DNA of 60,000 nucleotides from Cristatella mucedo (GCA_009760855.2 WPIO01000001.1:8866501-8926500), one strand, 5' to 3'. Counted from the first letter of the stretch, positions 42,721 through 57,500 are shown. Notes: generated from the sequence alone by a model not told the origin. Numbers and translations: made by a program.

Positions 42721-43854
42721 GTCCGATTTTGTCAACGTTCCTTACATAAGTTGTTCGCCCTATCTAGGGGTCCGGAAAAAGAATGTTTTCGTGACGGCAA
42801 GTCATTGGACATTAGCATTGACTCGATCAAAAATGATTAGCACACAAACATGCAGAATACAACAGCGTCTACAACCTACACTTTGTTTCTGCCGTCAAGC
42901 AAAAAGTGACTCTTCTGGAATTTGCTGAGGCTAAGCGATGAGAGCACATTCGCCACTTTGTGTCTGGAAATGTATGCAGTACGTTGTGCTTGTGCGTGCA
43001 GCTGTTGAAGACCACTCAGACAGAAGCGGTTAATTGTCAATAGAAGAACCGTGCCGGAGAGGCGCCAGGCTCGGTGAACTACCGAGCGAGCCCAAAAGAT
43101 GGGTATGCCGTCCTTCGCCGAAAGATGGCGGTGGCGAGGCTGGGGGAGGACAAAACACCTCTCTTCCTACCACCGGCAGATAGTGCCCCAGTCTCAAGGT
43201 AATTGTCCCGCAGGTAGGCAGGGAGGCGTCTTTGGTTCCTGCGAGTCGATGTACGCCGAGTATGTGGGCTTGAGTCGGTGGTCTGGCTGTCCGAGATGAA
43301 TTCAGTTCCGAAGTTTTTGAGGTATTTGAAACTAAACAGGGGCTCATAGGACACCCTAAGCGCATGGCTGGACTAGAAGGCTTTGCTCTTCTAATAGGTG
43401 ATGCCGTTGTGTGACCCTAACTGTCTGCTTGGAATTTAGGTGTCGTCTCCGGTAGCTGCCTAAATTTTGAAAGCTTCGTAAAGAAGACTGCTTCCACAGC
43501 TGGTCATCACTCCCGATCCATATATAAAATTAGGAAGTCTCCATTAGGAAGTCTCCGGCTTGCAAAAAAATTAACTTAACTTCTTAGTTCTGTCTCGACC
43601 AGATTATTATATCTCCCTTTTGGCTGGGCTACCGAAAGCCACTAGGCCACTGCAGCTTGATATGAATATGACTGCAAGGCTATCATTTCAATGTGAAATA
43701 AATCATTTCAACGTGAGAAACGGCGAGGCGACTAGAAGCCGAGAACCAGGTGGTGCGAGGACGCCCACGATGAGCAAAGAGGTCGGACGTGGTAAAAAAT
43801 GAATTCAGTTGCAAGCGAGTGAAACAACTTGTAAGTAAAACAGAGGATTACCAA

Positions 43855-44400
43855 GTCGATTTGAGACTTTATTGGGGTCTAGAGAAGCTCTAATAGCATC
43901 GGCGTGATGTAGCAGCACCGACTTTGGTCACGGACCTGACGAGCCAGTTAGTTTTGTATCAGCTACAGGTGATTTAGTGCACAGGCCGCCAGTCCTTATG
44001 GAAGTGAAGTAATCTAGACACTATGTCACGAACTCGTGAAATAGTTTGGCTGTCGTATTTTTGTCTAAGCTAGCCTGATTTTGGCGATGTTCCTTAGCAG
44101 AAATTAAGCCGACTTAGTCGCAGAAACGTGGTCTACTGACGGCAAATTGTTTTGGAATAGTAAGCCCAATTTTCCGGCAGACCTCATGGGAGTGAGGCTA
44201 GATAAACCATTATTGATGGGAATGTCTCGCAAAATGATGGTGACACCAGGCTTGCCCATGATTATTAAGTTCGTCTTGCCTTCGTCAAGCTTCGGGTACT
44301 TAATGGCCAGTCAAGTTTTTGTGTCGAGTAGGGCATTGAAGGGTCAATGAAAAGGTAGAGCTCAGTTTCATATGCGTAGAAATGACAGTCAATTATTTTT
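43855..44400 (-). repeat. L2-like LINE fragment, degenerate
   Basis: On the minus strand, CHFYAYETEL corresponds to the YADDTQL region and KLDEGKTNLIIMGKPGV to [16 protein letters not shown] of copy B. Frames are broken. A plus-oriented LINE-tail-like piece lies next to it at about 44450-44515. Confidence 0.75.
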
Positions 44401-45654
44401 GTGCTGTTGTCACTAAACAGTTGATATGCTTCCTTTACAGCCCACAGGAAATGTCCAGAAAGTGAATTAATTCTCTGAGGAGGCTATTAAAATGCTTTAT
44501 TATTTACTATTTACTTATGTCGTAGTAATTGCTCAAGTCAAAATTTAATTTTGCACCCGAAAATTGTCAAGAAGTCGCCAAGGAGTCTGTATGTGAGGCG
44601 ACTCAATTTCTTGGCTTAAAAAGACCAACCCGGCGGGGGGGGGGGACTTGGCACGAATTATAAATCCAAATAGGTTTTTTTGGTAGCCCAGTTAATACTA
44701 ATCACAGTAGTTGCCCAAGAGAACCAGGGAGCAAGTAAGATCTTCAGCTTCCCCCCCCAAGTAAGGAACCAAACAAGCCATTGGAAATTCGGCCGAGGAA
44801 AACTTTCATCAATGGCAGGCGGCCAACAAAGATGACATCCACAGTCGAAACAATTTTACTACAGCACCATCCATTACAATACAAAGCCACTATTTCTTCT
44901 CTATATATAAAGGCTTACAGTGTGGAGTTCGATTTTAGTTTCAATTAGTTCGGGAAGTTGGCCGACATCCAGGGCCTAAAGCCTGTGCACAATCGTCCAG
45001 TTTATCAACCGCAGCTACTCTCAATGCTCCATAAAGTGTGGCAATGCATCGAAAGGCGGCGGCCACCCCGTTCGGTTATGGGACCTATGTACAGTCAACA
45101 CTGGGTGAATTTCTCATTGCTGGTGAACGTTCACGGTTGTTAGTAAGCGATTACACATGGCTAGGGCGTGAGAAGTACCGTCAATACAGCGAGTACACTG
45201 CGGGGTGCTGAACGCAGCGGATGGACCCGCTGTACACGCTGTACCCGGCGGAAGTATCAGGCTATTTCGAGCCACCCCGTTGCCGATTGGAATCAATCGC
45301 TTGTGTCGACGGTTTGGCGTCAAAGACTGCGTCTGGCTAACTTAGCGCAAGCTGCTGTGACCATTCAAGGTATGACTTGAAGGTAGGCCGTTTGAGTTCT
45401 TCAATCTTGTACTTTGTGCTCGTGGCCCAGCTGAGGTTGTCAGCAAAGGCGGCTGTGCAAATTTAGGCACCTGTCTGTGGTAGCAGGAACTACATATCAG
45501 CGTATGGATATAGGTTCGTTCAGCGCAAAGATGTGTGGGGCATTGCTCTTGAAGACTGGATTACCAAGATTGTGGATTGCCCGGTGTCTTGTCGCGATTG
45601 CCGCTGGCTATGCACGGCTGCTGGCTAGTTATCGTTGGGGTCTTTTTTTCGCAG

Positions 45655-45857
45655 GTTCCACAAGGTTTCTGCCAGCGGTACGCTCATATGAAAATCTTGC
45701 GAGCCAGCGGCATGATCTCACCGGACCCGGTGCAGGTGTCGACCGTTGGTGGACAGCTACAATCTTGTCGGTTTCTGGCGGCGAAGTGCCCAGGTCTATT
45801 AGAGGATGCCTGAACATTGTCGCCCTGTAGAAGGCTAATCCCAAATACGCTACGAAG
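45655..45857 (+). other. Probable PIK3CA 5' UTR part of first coding exon
   Basis: A strong acceptor (GGTCTTTTTTTCGCAG, ending 45654) precedes the ATG at 45858. The exon therefore probably begins at 45655 and an untranslated exon lies upstream. In vertebrates the PIK3CA start codon is also in a non-first exon. Confidence 0.55.
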
Positions 45858-46203
45858 ATGCCGCCGAGCTCAGGTGAGCTATGGGGTCACCATCTGATGC
45901 CCACGTACGTCGACATTGACTGCCTGCTTCCCAACGGAATACTTATCGTTCTTCGCTGCAAAAGGGAGTCCACTCTCGAGAACATAAAGCAGGACCTGTG
46001 GCACGAGGCAAAGCGTTACCCGCTGTTCAATGTCCTCGGCGACGCCTCAGCTTACATTTTTGTAAGTATCACTCAAGATGCTGAAAAGGAAGAATTCTAT
46101 GATGAATCGCGGCGATTGTGCGATCTCAAGCTATTTACCAAAGTCCTCAAGGTCGTCGAGCCCAAGGGAAACCGAGAGGAGAAAATTTTGAACTACGATA
46201 TTG
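45858..46203 (+). CDS. PIK3CA: PIK3CA coding exon 1 (adaptor-binding domain)
   Basis: ATG in context GAAGATGCC. Encodes 115 codons from [10 protein letters not shown] to EEKILNYDI, covering the p85-binding domain. Donor G|GTTAGT, phase 1. Confidence 0.97.
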
Positions 46204-49200
46204 GTTAGTACTGCTGTGGCTCATGCCGGATAAGCAGCTTCTGCATATATGCGTTCCACTGAATTGATTGGATGCATGCGTGTATGGTATCAGCTTGTTT
46301 TGTTGTATACTTATATGTACAGCTATCTGAGCATTTTGTGCTCTCCAGTTTCTCTAAGATTGTTGAACTACTCGTTTCACTCATGCACTCTAGGAGAGCA
46401 GCAACAGAGCATTTATTTCTCATGTTTTTGCACTCATTTCTCCCCGAGCCTGCCATCGCTGATCTACCTTATTTGCCACTGCCATCTACACTCAAACGCA
46501 AAATTATTTACGACGGTTAATAGGACCCACCACCAAGCCGCTATCCCGTCAATTGATTGACTCGATCTTCATCTAACAGCACTGAAAACATGCACATGCG
46601 GTGTTTTAATATATTCTATTATCAGATCTAGGGTCATACATGTACTAATAGGTGCTCGCAATAGAAGATCAAACCAACCCTGTTCTTTATGACTTCCTGT
46701 ATTCTCCAGGGCTTAGTTAGCTTTCGGCTAACATCCGGAGTAATGCAGCCCTCCAGCTGCTTAAGCCGACCAAAAAGCTACTGGGGGGGGGGAGACGAGA
46801 TGCTGTTCCCATTTCTAAGTGAGCGCTCCGACCTATCCCACAGATGCTCAGCAGGGTTGAGATTGGCTTGAAGGACTCGGGACATCTGAATCGGCAAATA
46901 ATTGCCTTGTCGCCCTTGCAGTAAGTTTGGGATCATTATCCATATGCCAAACATAGTCCTCCCCCACAAGAACTCTGGCACAGGGTATGTCAACATGTTT
47001 GATAATGTTCATGAATACGTCCCAGTCCATAATCCCATTGATTTGGTTTAGAGTTAGTCTGCCGGAAGCCGAAAAACAAAACCAAGCAAGCACACTTCTA
47101 CCTCCATACTTGAGCGTAGACTGCAATTAGTTCAGGTGGTACTCTCTGCCTTTCCTTCGATGGACGAAAGTCCTCCGCTTGCTCCGCATCTCCGTGGACC
47201 TTGAATTTACTTTCATCGGTCCATAGAATACAGCTGCAGTCGGCAGCTGTAAAATGGGCGTGTCCAAGGGCCCTTGCAGATGGCATTTCGTTGTTCGTTT
47301 AACTCTTCTGTAACGGCCGTGCTCCGGAAGCCTCCTACGAACTGTATCAACACTTACAACCTTACTGCTGGCCTCTTATAAGGTCTTGGAGAGGGCTAGA
47401 AGTGGTGCTTTCCTTCGACCCTGTGCAGCTAGTGGACGATCGTTCCTTTTTGTCGTCGAACGTGGGCTACCTGAGCGTGGTCAGATGCCCAGGCTACCAC
47501 CCTGAAAATACTTCTTCAGGTTATACCTGACAGTTTCGTGCCACTTTCACTTTGCTAAGACCTATTTTTATGATAGGTGCCGATTTGGCCTTTGATTTCA
47601 CTATTTAGCTCTTCTGTCTTAGATAAGCACCGTAGGAGCAACTCCACGCGAGTGGTGCAGCCAGGAAACATAAAGTAACTCCCCTCCTGCGCAGAAGTGC
47701 ACGTGCACTTCTGTGATCAATCGTTAGCCGTTTTGATTGCAAGTAGGATAATCGAGCTGCAAGTCAAAACTCAAGTTCCACCATTTTTACAGGTAACATA
47801 TCGTTGCAGGCCTCCGGGCATTTTTGTTTCTAACGTTACTCATAGACATGGCCATCGACAGTGAGTCCATTTTAATGTTAACAATCGGGTTTATGGAAAA
47901 GCCGGCTCACACCGGTGGGGGACCTACGAAAGTGAATAGTTACCACGTTGACGGTGTCTAAGGCAGCACCCCATAAACACTTTTGTGTGTGAGTGTACCT
48001 CATTTAGCCACCCAATCGGTTCACTATACAATCTCTTCCCTCACCTATATATTACTTCTGCATTTGTGGTCTGCCATTTAATTGTTTCCCTTCACAGTTA
48101 AGTCTTCATCAGCTGCTGCTTGCATATTGTTTGATAATAGTGGTAGTAGCAATAAGAACTTTGTATAGCACCCTCATGGACCTAAATCTTTCTCTAGGCA
48201 CTTGGACATTTTCTGCAAGAAAAGCTTGTCAATATGGTTAGTAATAACATGCACAGCGGCAGCTCGAATAAGCAAATAAAGGGCATTATGGACACAGCGA
48301 ATACATTAGCTTCTTTTTAATTGTCAAGTCAGGAAATGTCAGTCGCAAGTGAATTCCAGGCTTTAGAAGCATGCGAACGCACGGTTTCTAGCGGATTTGA
48401 GGTTGGTTCCAGGCAGAGCTAAACGACTTTGATTGAGTCAGAAAACCTAGTAGTACGATGCCTAGCCTGATCGGGACGTAGTTCGAAAAGTTAGGCCGGA
48501 GAAAGAGAATGAAGGGACCAAAAGTGAGTGAAGTCAATGTGTTGCTTTGTGGGAAGCCAGTGCAGGTCGGTGATAAGAAGTATGTTGTTGCAACTGCACT
48601 TCTCACGACATGAAAAGTTGGCTGAAGAGTTTTGCACCAACCATGAGCACTTAATTGCACGGCGGGAGATCTGGAATTAAAACAAATACTAGCTGATTTA
48701 ACAGCATCTTTTGTATAGCGACAGAAGAGCCTTTACGGCTATCACCACCGCTTTCAGCTGCGATAAAGGATCGCCCATCACAGAATTCGAACTCGGGACC
48801 GAGATCGTGAAAAGCAACCGCCTTACCATACCACTTTACCTGAACCATCACGGTAGTGAGTTGTTCAAGTCAAGACGGGAAGTCAAAAATGCATGGTCCA
48901 ACTTGGATGTGATATCCTTGTCTAAACAGCCCAAATTTTCGCACTGATACTTATTAGAGAAAGCAGGCAAACTTGACTGTTGAGCTGATTTGGTCGTCTA
49001 GTGAAAGGCCACTTTGGAACAGGATGCCCAGATTTTGTACTGATGCCACAGGAGAGATGCTGGCCGAGCCAATTGCGAGGGTGCCAAGAAGACATGAAGG
49101 TCAGCTGGTTAGTGGGACCTATGGTGAGTACCGAGCACATAGTCATGCCCAGGTGATGCATGGAAAGCACAAAAAACAAAAAAGACAAGTTTACTTTGGC

Positions 49201-50889
49201 ATAGGGAAAGCTGAGTGGAATAAATGCAATTACAGTTAACTAGACACACGATGTCACGAACGCTTAAACTGGTTTAGCTGTTTGTTAGTAGGAAGACCAA
49301 GACGTTGACATGTGGTGTTTTGCATTTCTGTCGTGGCTCTGAAAAGCAGTCGGTTGGCAACAATTAGGTACTTACCCCCTTTTTTTATTTCGGTTCTGAT
49401 TACTCATTGGGATTGGTTTTCCTCAGGTCACAACTAACGTTTTAGAAAATTTCAAAGCTTGCTCAGAGTTTGTCATTTTCCTTGCCATTCACGTTGGCAG
49501 GACCAATAGTTTAGTCATTGTAATAACTATAGGCTGGCTCCACTAGTTGCATGTTGATGAAAGGCCATTAACCCTAAGGGTTTTACGTGAGTGGAAATAT
49601 GGGTTATTAGATTAGGAGCAAGTAACTGAAAATGGGTCAAGTTGGAAAATAGTAGTCGATTGCTGGTCGGCCCAGCCAAAGTAAGTGTTACACATTGAAG
49701 AGCACATTGTCATTAGTGCATTTGATGTGAATCACATATGGTAATGGGTTTTGCAAGTTTTAAGCATTCGGTTATTGCATTTGCTGCTAGACCGTAATCG
49801 ATAGCCCTCGTCTATATTATAGTGGAACTATATTGCCTATTTTACACAGAATACGACTATTCATTTGCTGGGTTGCCACTCTTTCTTTCATAGTCGCATC
49901 CCTGGATGCATTTGTCTGGATGTCCTACAGCTATTTGCAGCAGATTGATTGAGACGGCTGCATTTTGCACACGAGTTTAAGCAATCATTGTCGAGTGATT
50001 GCTTGATAGTTATTCTCATTCAAGTAGGCTGTTTTTTCTTATCGGCCTTGATTGTCCAAGATCCACAGCTGTCACGAACAGTGTCCAAGGCAATAGGGAA
50101 GCTACTGCTAATGTAGATGCAGTCTGGGAATGATGTGAACATTTTTTTGACACACACTGCTCCACGACAGACAGCCTTCCATCGTTATGTGGTTTGAAGT
50201 AAAAGCTCTGCACGATTAAGAAAGGGGACTGTGAGTCGTCTTGATCTCGGCTCTTGGTTTTCATTCCATCAGCACCTGCCTGAACCCTGAGGAGGGATGC
50301 TTTGTTGTCAGCTCGAGCACAGGTGCTGTGCGATGCTGCTGCATGGCAGGCTGCTATTGGGTATGACGATATGCATTCTGGCGTGCCAAGTTTCGGACAC
50401 AGCTATTCAGGTGGACACTCGTGCGGCGCAGCTTGCACGTTTGCTATGCAAGTGTTATAGGTTAGTGTGAGTCACATTGAATCTGGTTGAGAATTCTGTA
50501 GTGTGAATCCAAGAAAGCCAAGCCTACGTGGCACTAGTCAGTTTACACTCATGGTAAGTTCTGTGTCTGTGCTAGCTAATTTATTACTATTATTTTTATT
50601 ATTATCTGCTGCTCGACCGATTGTGGTTCTCCTTGTGGCAGCAGTGATGCACGGAATGTTTCGTGCTGCTGAAGGTGGCTCACTGACTCACTGACATGTT
50701 TGCACATCTGATCGGTGAGGTCAATGTGTAGAGCTCACACTCGAAGGAGACCCGCATTGCAGCGTTTTGCTGCCGGCTGCACATGTGGTCGCACGGTTGA
50801 CCGTAACAGCACTGCCATAGTGCTGCCAGCGAAGCGAACTCCATCCTTAGCTGCTTTTATCTATAGCTTGAGAGCGTGTGCGTGTGCGT

Positions 50890-50935
<46 letters not shown>

Positions 50936-51431
50936 ATGCACGTGCATGCGTGTTTGTGTGCATTTGCGAGGCATGCTTCGGCAGCTGCAGGATTGTTTTT
51001 CGGTCTTGTCTAGGCATGGCCATCGGCATGTCCGTCAACGAGTTCGATGCCATACGCGACCTCGAGGCGATAACGTTTCGTCGCGAGATGCTCGACGTCT
51101 GCCGTGAGGTTGTTGCAGCAAGGGAGTCCGGTGGCGTTGAGAGCCTTGTGCTGCACGCCCACCCACCGGACCTCGAATCCAGCTCTATGCTGCCATATCA
51201 CGTGCGCGACGCTCTGCTGCGCGAAGCCAGCATGGAGAGGCAGTCGGCGCCAGCTCTCGCCGGCAGCATTGACAACCTGACTGCCGACGCAGGTATGGCT
51301 CCTTGATGACCTGCGGGCATTGGGTTAACGCTTCCGCCGTTTTCCGAAAAGCGCTAGGTCCTGTCGATTGCATGGGTTGCCGATTTGCATTATATGCCTC
51401 TTCTCTCATTTCCGGGTACCCTCACCAACCC

Positions 51432-51501
<70 letters not shown>

Positions 51502-54500
51502 CCAAGAACTTTTCCTGGCGCTAAATTCTGACCTTAACCGGGCAAACGGTGAGGTAATCTTAACACCGCCGTCGTGCATCTATTTTCCACGAGTTGTCGT
51601 GTGTGTGTGTGTGTGTGTGTGCACGTATGATTTTGTTCGTGCATACGTTAGTGTTTGGATGGGCGTGGGAGGTAGCACAGCTTTCAGTGGCTAGGTGGGC
51701 AATAGCATACAGAAGCCCAGTTTTTTCCATCTTATCTAGACTGGTGCGATTGGAAAGGCTCCAGGAAGAGCTCTGTGGGCAGTATTGGTCGGGCAAGCAA
51801 CCCCTTCTCCAAATACAATTTTGCTTGAGCTTGAGGTTTCCCATGCCCCTATTTTTTTTATAACGATACTGATTTTACTCTGGGGAGTGAGGTAAGTTGT
51901 TGTTAAACTGGCCTACCGGCTTGTGCATCCAGGTGCTTACAGCTGGTGCAAAACTGTGCAGCTAGGCTTGTCTGTCGTGAGCGTCGCAGTTGCCACATCA
52001 CACCATTTCTCACCGACCTGAACTGTCTTCCAGTCAAGCAATACGTCGACTTCAAGGTTTTTGTCACTCACTTTCAGGTCCTTTCATTCTTCGGCTCCAG
52101 CTTGGCTCCAGCCTACCTATCAGATCTACTCCCCCACCAGGCTAAGCATCGTACCACTTGCTTTTCGGAATGTAACTGCTTACCTATACCTCGTACAAAC
52201 CTCAAATCTTTTGGAGGACGTGCCTATAGTTTGTATGCTCGCAAAGCCTGGAACCCAGTCCCGACTTGCTTCACGACATTTCCTGACTTGACCACATTAT
52301 TTTTTTTAAACAAACCTATTTATCACAGCATTTAGTGGGTCTCTGTGATTGGTCCTTTGTGAGCTTATGCGTGCTGACACTGTACATGCTGCCACTAATC
52401 ATACTTGCATGCTGACCCTGTGCATGTCACCCCTAACCATGTTATTCTTGTTGTTTATTGAGCTAGCTACCACTAACCATTCGATCGTACTTCCTTTGCA
52501 GCAATTGTAAAGTGCCTAGGAAGAGATTGAGTTCTCTGACGGTGCTTTATCAAATGCATTATTATTGTTATCGCTATAAACTGTATAGCCACACTATCTG
52601 TAGGTGGACGACATATCTTCCAGTGGTCCCGGGTTAGTGGAGCTGCTCGGCTTACTATTACTGTTGCCACTATCGCTGCTACATCCGATGTCCAACCCCC
52701 ACCGTTTCTGGCTTGACACCTGGCAGCCTAGGCTTCCCTTTAGGTGCCGAGCATCTGTGTCGAGTGTACGTGTCGAGTGTTCTGTGGAAAAGCATTCTTG
52801 TGAGAGCCTGCGGAGTTCTAAATGTGCTTTGATATAACCCCGGACATTGCTCAGATTGTTGTGAGCTACAGACGGGGTACGGCTTGACTCCGAGCAGTCC
52901 CAAGGAGCTGCTCTGTAGCAAGTTAACTGATTTTTAAAAGCTCACAAGAGCCATAATAGCTCCTATTTTTTTTTAGCAATTGATGGAGGGTCGGAGCAAA
53001 GAAAGTAGGTGAAGCACCATGATAATGTTGTAAAAGTAGCCATCCCATGAACTGTCTCTGCTGGGCAACCGGGTTGCCAGACGGTAAGAATGTATATCAG
53101 AGGAAAAGTGTGGCTTTTAGTCAGCAAGTCATTGCCGTCGCACAGCCGGCTGGAATATGTTGTACCTATTTTAACTTTACCCTGGCATCATAAAGGTTGT
53201 TATGGCCTTACTTGCAGCAGCGGAGCAGTGATGCATTTAAGTGCATACGCAGCCCACCAAAGCTTCCATTACCTTGCTGGCTATCTGTCTTCTGGCTCCT
53301 CGTCCGAAATTAACTATTTTCAAACATACTTTTACATATGTAAACGTTTTTTTATCTCTCTAGCAGGTTGTGGTCCGACATATTTAAAAGAATTGTACTG
53401 TGATAATTGGACACTTCAAATACAATCTTGTCAATAATTACAGCAAATTCTCACATCAAGTACTGCTGTTGGCATCCCCGATTCTAATTATTGGAGTTGT
53501 TTCCCCATACTAAAAGCTGCCTAGCTGAGTGCTGTTTATCACACCAGGTGGCCAATTGGTGATCACTTGATACATCCGGGTGAAGGATCAACCTTCAAGG
53601 CCTACTGGCTGCCAAATGTTGCTGCTGGGAGCCTAGGGCCATCGACATAGCTATTTTGCAGGAGGAATTCCAGCGAATTGTAGCATGGTTACCCAAATGA
53701 CCTGTAAGCTTCTATTGCTAGATGGCTACGCGGGACTAATACAGGCAGGTGTGCAGCTACCAAAATATTATGGGCTGTGGCCCGGCAGGTGACTATTGGC
53801 TTGGGCCTCTGCGTGTTAGCAGCTGGCAGCCAGTTAGTGCTAACCAACCGATCTGGTCTTTCTGTAGTATGCGAAGAGGTGCCGATGGCTCAGATGTCCG
53901 AAACGATTTGGACCCCTTGGGTCACATCTGAGAGAATCGTAGGCAGGCTCTGCTGCTGATTCATTTACATCGGGATCTAGAACGTGTATTTTGTTTAAGT
54001 AATATTGCTCTTTGGGTGTCGTTAACCATGCCAGCACACATCGGCTTTAATCATTTGCAATTCAGCTTGTTTTCAAATGTAGCTACTAGGTATTAATGAA
54101 TCCCAAAGGGCATTGCTACCGTTTTTGCCACGTATTTTTCTGTGATACACTACCCGTACGAAAGCACCGGCTGCTCTTGCTGGCGTGTCCGTGAGAGCCG
54201 GACTTGATTATATTGAGAGTCACAAACTGGTGATTGATGATCTCGGTCTTCTCTAGCTGGCATATTGCTCGGCTCCTCACACATCTCTCCTGGCATCTTT
54301 TAAGTCTCAGCTAAAGGGGCACCTGTTCCCCTCGGCAGTTCCTTGGCCCCAGTGACTGCATTTATTAGTCAGAGGCCTTACTAACTGGTGGCCCTGAGTG
54401 TCTTCTTGTGTGCTTTTACATGCTGGTCTAAGTATGATACTTGTGTTTACAAGAATCAAGGGTTAATGCTTTCTTTACTGCAAGATGTAAGGTGCGTGGA

Positions 54501-57500
54501 TACAGATTTAGTTCTCTCAGGGTGCCTTACGAATGACCAATTATTATTATTATTCTTGCCACTGCCATAAGATCTATTGAGCTTTTACTAAAGCCTGTGG
54601 CTGACATTATACTATTCTGCTGTGGCCTACCGATTATGAATATTAATATTTATAATCGCACCCCTAACAACATTAAATCGCTTCTAGGCACTTGACATAC
54701 ACATGTGCTGAACAATAATATACAATTTGTGTATAGCATCCTAAGAGAGTTTGATCTCTATTTGGCCGCCTTGCAACTGATGTCTTTTTTATATCGGCAG
54801 CCTATGCAATCATTGTTTAGCCAGCTGCCGTGCTTCTTGGGATTCTGAGTAAAATTGTGGGCAGGGGTGCACTTCCACACGTCCTGTTCTTTCGTTGCCT
54901 TTGGAGGTTTTGACTGCCACAAAAACATATTGGCTAGGTTGTTCCTCGTGTGACAGGCAAGATGAGACCGAGACCGACCTTGGTTTTGGAGTGGTGAAAT
55001 TGAAGATATGATATGGGCTTGTCGATGGAGGCCGTTGGGGGCTGCCTATATCTACCCTTGCACCACCAGATCTCAGCTGTGTGCTGCTGTTCAGCTGCAT
55101 TGACCACTAGTCAGTGTGCCCATAGGACGGGAGTGTTGAAGGCATTTGCGAGTGTGAGTGAGTGAATACTGTCGACGATTCCGGCCCTGTCCTGAGGTCC
55201 CAAGGGGGGAGCTATTGCTGTCATGGTTTTACACACATTATTTGCCATTCGACCATTCCAGTGTCGTTCAGCATGTCGTAATTGCAATAACGTAGACAGA
55301 ATGGCAGCCTACTGGGGTTTTCGGGGGGGGGGGGCCAGCAACTTTATTCACTTTATTGACATTCCCACGGCTGTGGCAAGGCGGGGCAAGTTTCGGAAGA
55401 GGGGGTCGATGAATGGCAGATGCAGTAGGAAGCGGGGCAAGTGCAACAGCGACTGGCCCCGACGTAATGCTGCACATTGCTTGGTGGACGCGCCTATAAC
55501 TTTTCTGCTTTTGGGGACGGCAGCCTTCGTTGCTGCCTTCCGCTTGGCGCCTATCTGTGCACGGGGCAGGCTGCTTCCGGTCTCCTTTCTCTTCTGCTTC
55601 CTCTGTTCAAGACACTGCCAAAATCATCGTGTGCATCTGGGTGCTGCCGACAGCGAGCTCGGACAACCCGGAGAGCGAGAAGCAGAAGTACACGATCAAG
55701 ACGTGCCACAGCGCGCTGCCCGAGGACCTGGTGGCCGAGGCGATACGCAAGCGAGCGCAAAACATGAACCGCAGCGAGGAGCAGACAAAAAAGCTCGTCG
55801 CCGAATACAAGGGCTTCTACGTGCTGCGAGTGTGCGGCTGCAACGAGTACCTGCTCAAGAGTGCACCACTGAGCCAGTACAAGGTCTGTCGCCTCGGCAA
55901 GCCCCACCTTCCTTTGGCCCATGCCGCACGCGGCTAGCCGATTTTGGTTAGCTGCTGCCGATGGCAGCTGGGGAGAGGGTGGGAGTGGAGAAGGCTGTGC
56001 AGCCACGATGATCGTCGGAGAAGACTCCTCGTTGGTCGCCCTTCAAGTCGACCGATTTGTATCTTGTGTGACTTTGCTTTGCAGTACGTACGAAACTGCA
56101 TTCAGAACGGCTCCATCCCGCAGCTGATGCTCAGCGCGAAGGCGTCGCTCGTGCAAGCGCTGCCGTCGTGGACATTCGTGCTGCCGTCGTATGCACGCCG
56201 AGGCAAGTCCTACTTCTGTGGCGGGCAGGGCAGATGAGGAGATGCCCGACGCCAGACTCTGTGCTCGTCGGTCCTTGCGATTATGCGTCGGTTATGCGAT
56301 GCTGATGCTGGAGGCGGGCTCTCCATGTGCTCTTTTTTGTTATGGTTCTTGCATTGGAAGGACCGATTTGATCACAGCTCGCGTGTGGATGTCGTATGCC
56401 ATTCATTGTCCTTCCGGCGATCGTATGACGGTGAGTGTGCAGCCTCACATGGATGGCAAGCTATTGCCGGAGGTATGATAGTGATGGGGATAGTGATAAT
56501 ACTAATAATGTATTCCTATAGTACCCTAGGAGAATAAGATCTCTATCTAAGCACTTCACTTATTGCCGGATGCCAAACATATACGTTGATTAGTACTCGT
56601 GATAAGTGATCTTGAGGCTGTAATAGCATGAATGGGCCGAAAATAATGCCTAACAATGCTGGCACTAGTGGCATCAATATCAAAGGTTATTTTAATTTGC
56701 CCCAAAGTTGTTTGCCCCTCACCAGCCGTGAAGGTTTTGTGTTCTTAGCTATTTCTGCTAAGCTGATTGTGACTTTTTTGTGATCTGCATTCAGGTGTGA
56801 GTGCGCTTGAAGACACCCGTAAACAAACGACGATGAATCTCTGGGAATTGGAATATAACCGCTTGAAAGTTCGTGTCAACTGTGCAACTTACATCACTGT
56901 CAAGGAAAGTGGGCAGGTATGTATGATTTGCTCATCGGTCTCTGACGTCATGGAAGCACATTGGTTGAGACTTAGAACCAGATTTGTAATTAGAAACATA
57001 TGCACAATCATGCATTCAGTACAGCAGTATTCGGCTCGAGTACATAAGGGGAAATTCAAAGCCGAGGCTTTAAAACCCCATGTTGAACTTTGAATGGAAA
57101 GTAGTCGCGTTTTGACCACTGGAGAGCACTGGACCTGTACCTCAGAGGCTTTGAGATCTTTTCTGCTCGTGGCAAACTACCTTTTCGGCTTTCAGTTGCT
57201 AGGCAAACAACCTTACATCGCTCGGTATTGTGAAAAACGAGAACGACACTCATTGGCTCTGCTTGTAAGCTGCAAGCTTGAGAGACAGTGGTCGTGCGAT
57301 GTGACACTTCTCGAGGCGCATGATAAGGTCCGTCTCTCCGTGCTCTCATTGACCTCCTTTTTAACATTCTGACACCATGCAGAGCCCTGCCGTGACATCG
57401 TACTCTTGTCTTTCTGGATCGGCTTCTTGCTTACCGACCTCTCTCTGTCGACGTTCAATGCTACCTAAAGTGCCGACTTCTTCACACTCTAATTTCAACA

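Larger units (their letters stand above)
46204..51013 (+). other. PIK3CA first coding intron
   Basis: No exon was found inside. It contains a Tc1-like remnant (46778-47290), LINE copy D with an inserted SINE (48140-49090), an interspersed repeat (49095-49240) and a GT/GC repeat (50874-50936). Confidence 0.7.

Noticed and set aside
45477-45830. 117-codon frame upstream of PIK3CA
   Set aside because: It runs across a strong splice acceptor at 45654 into the PIK3CA 5' UTR; no recognisable protein.
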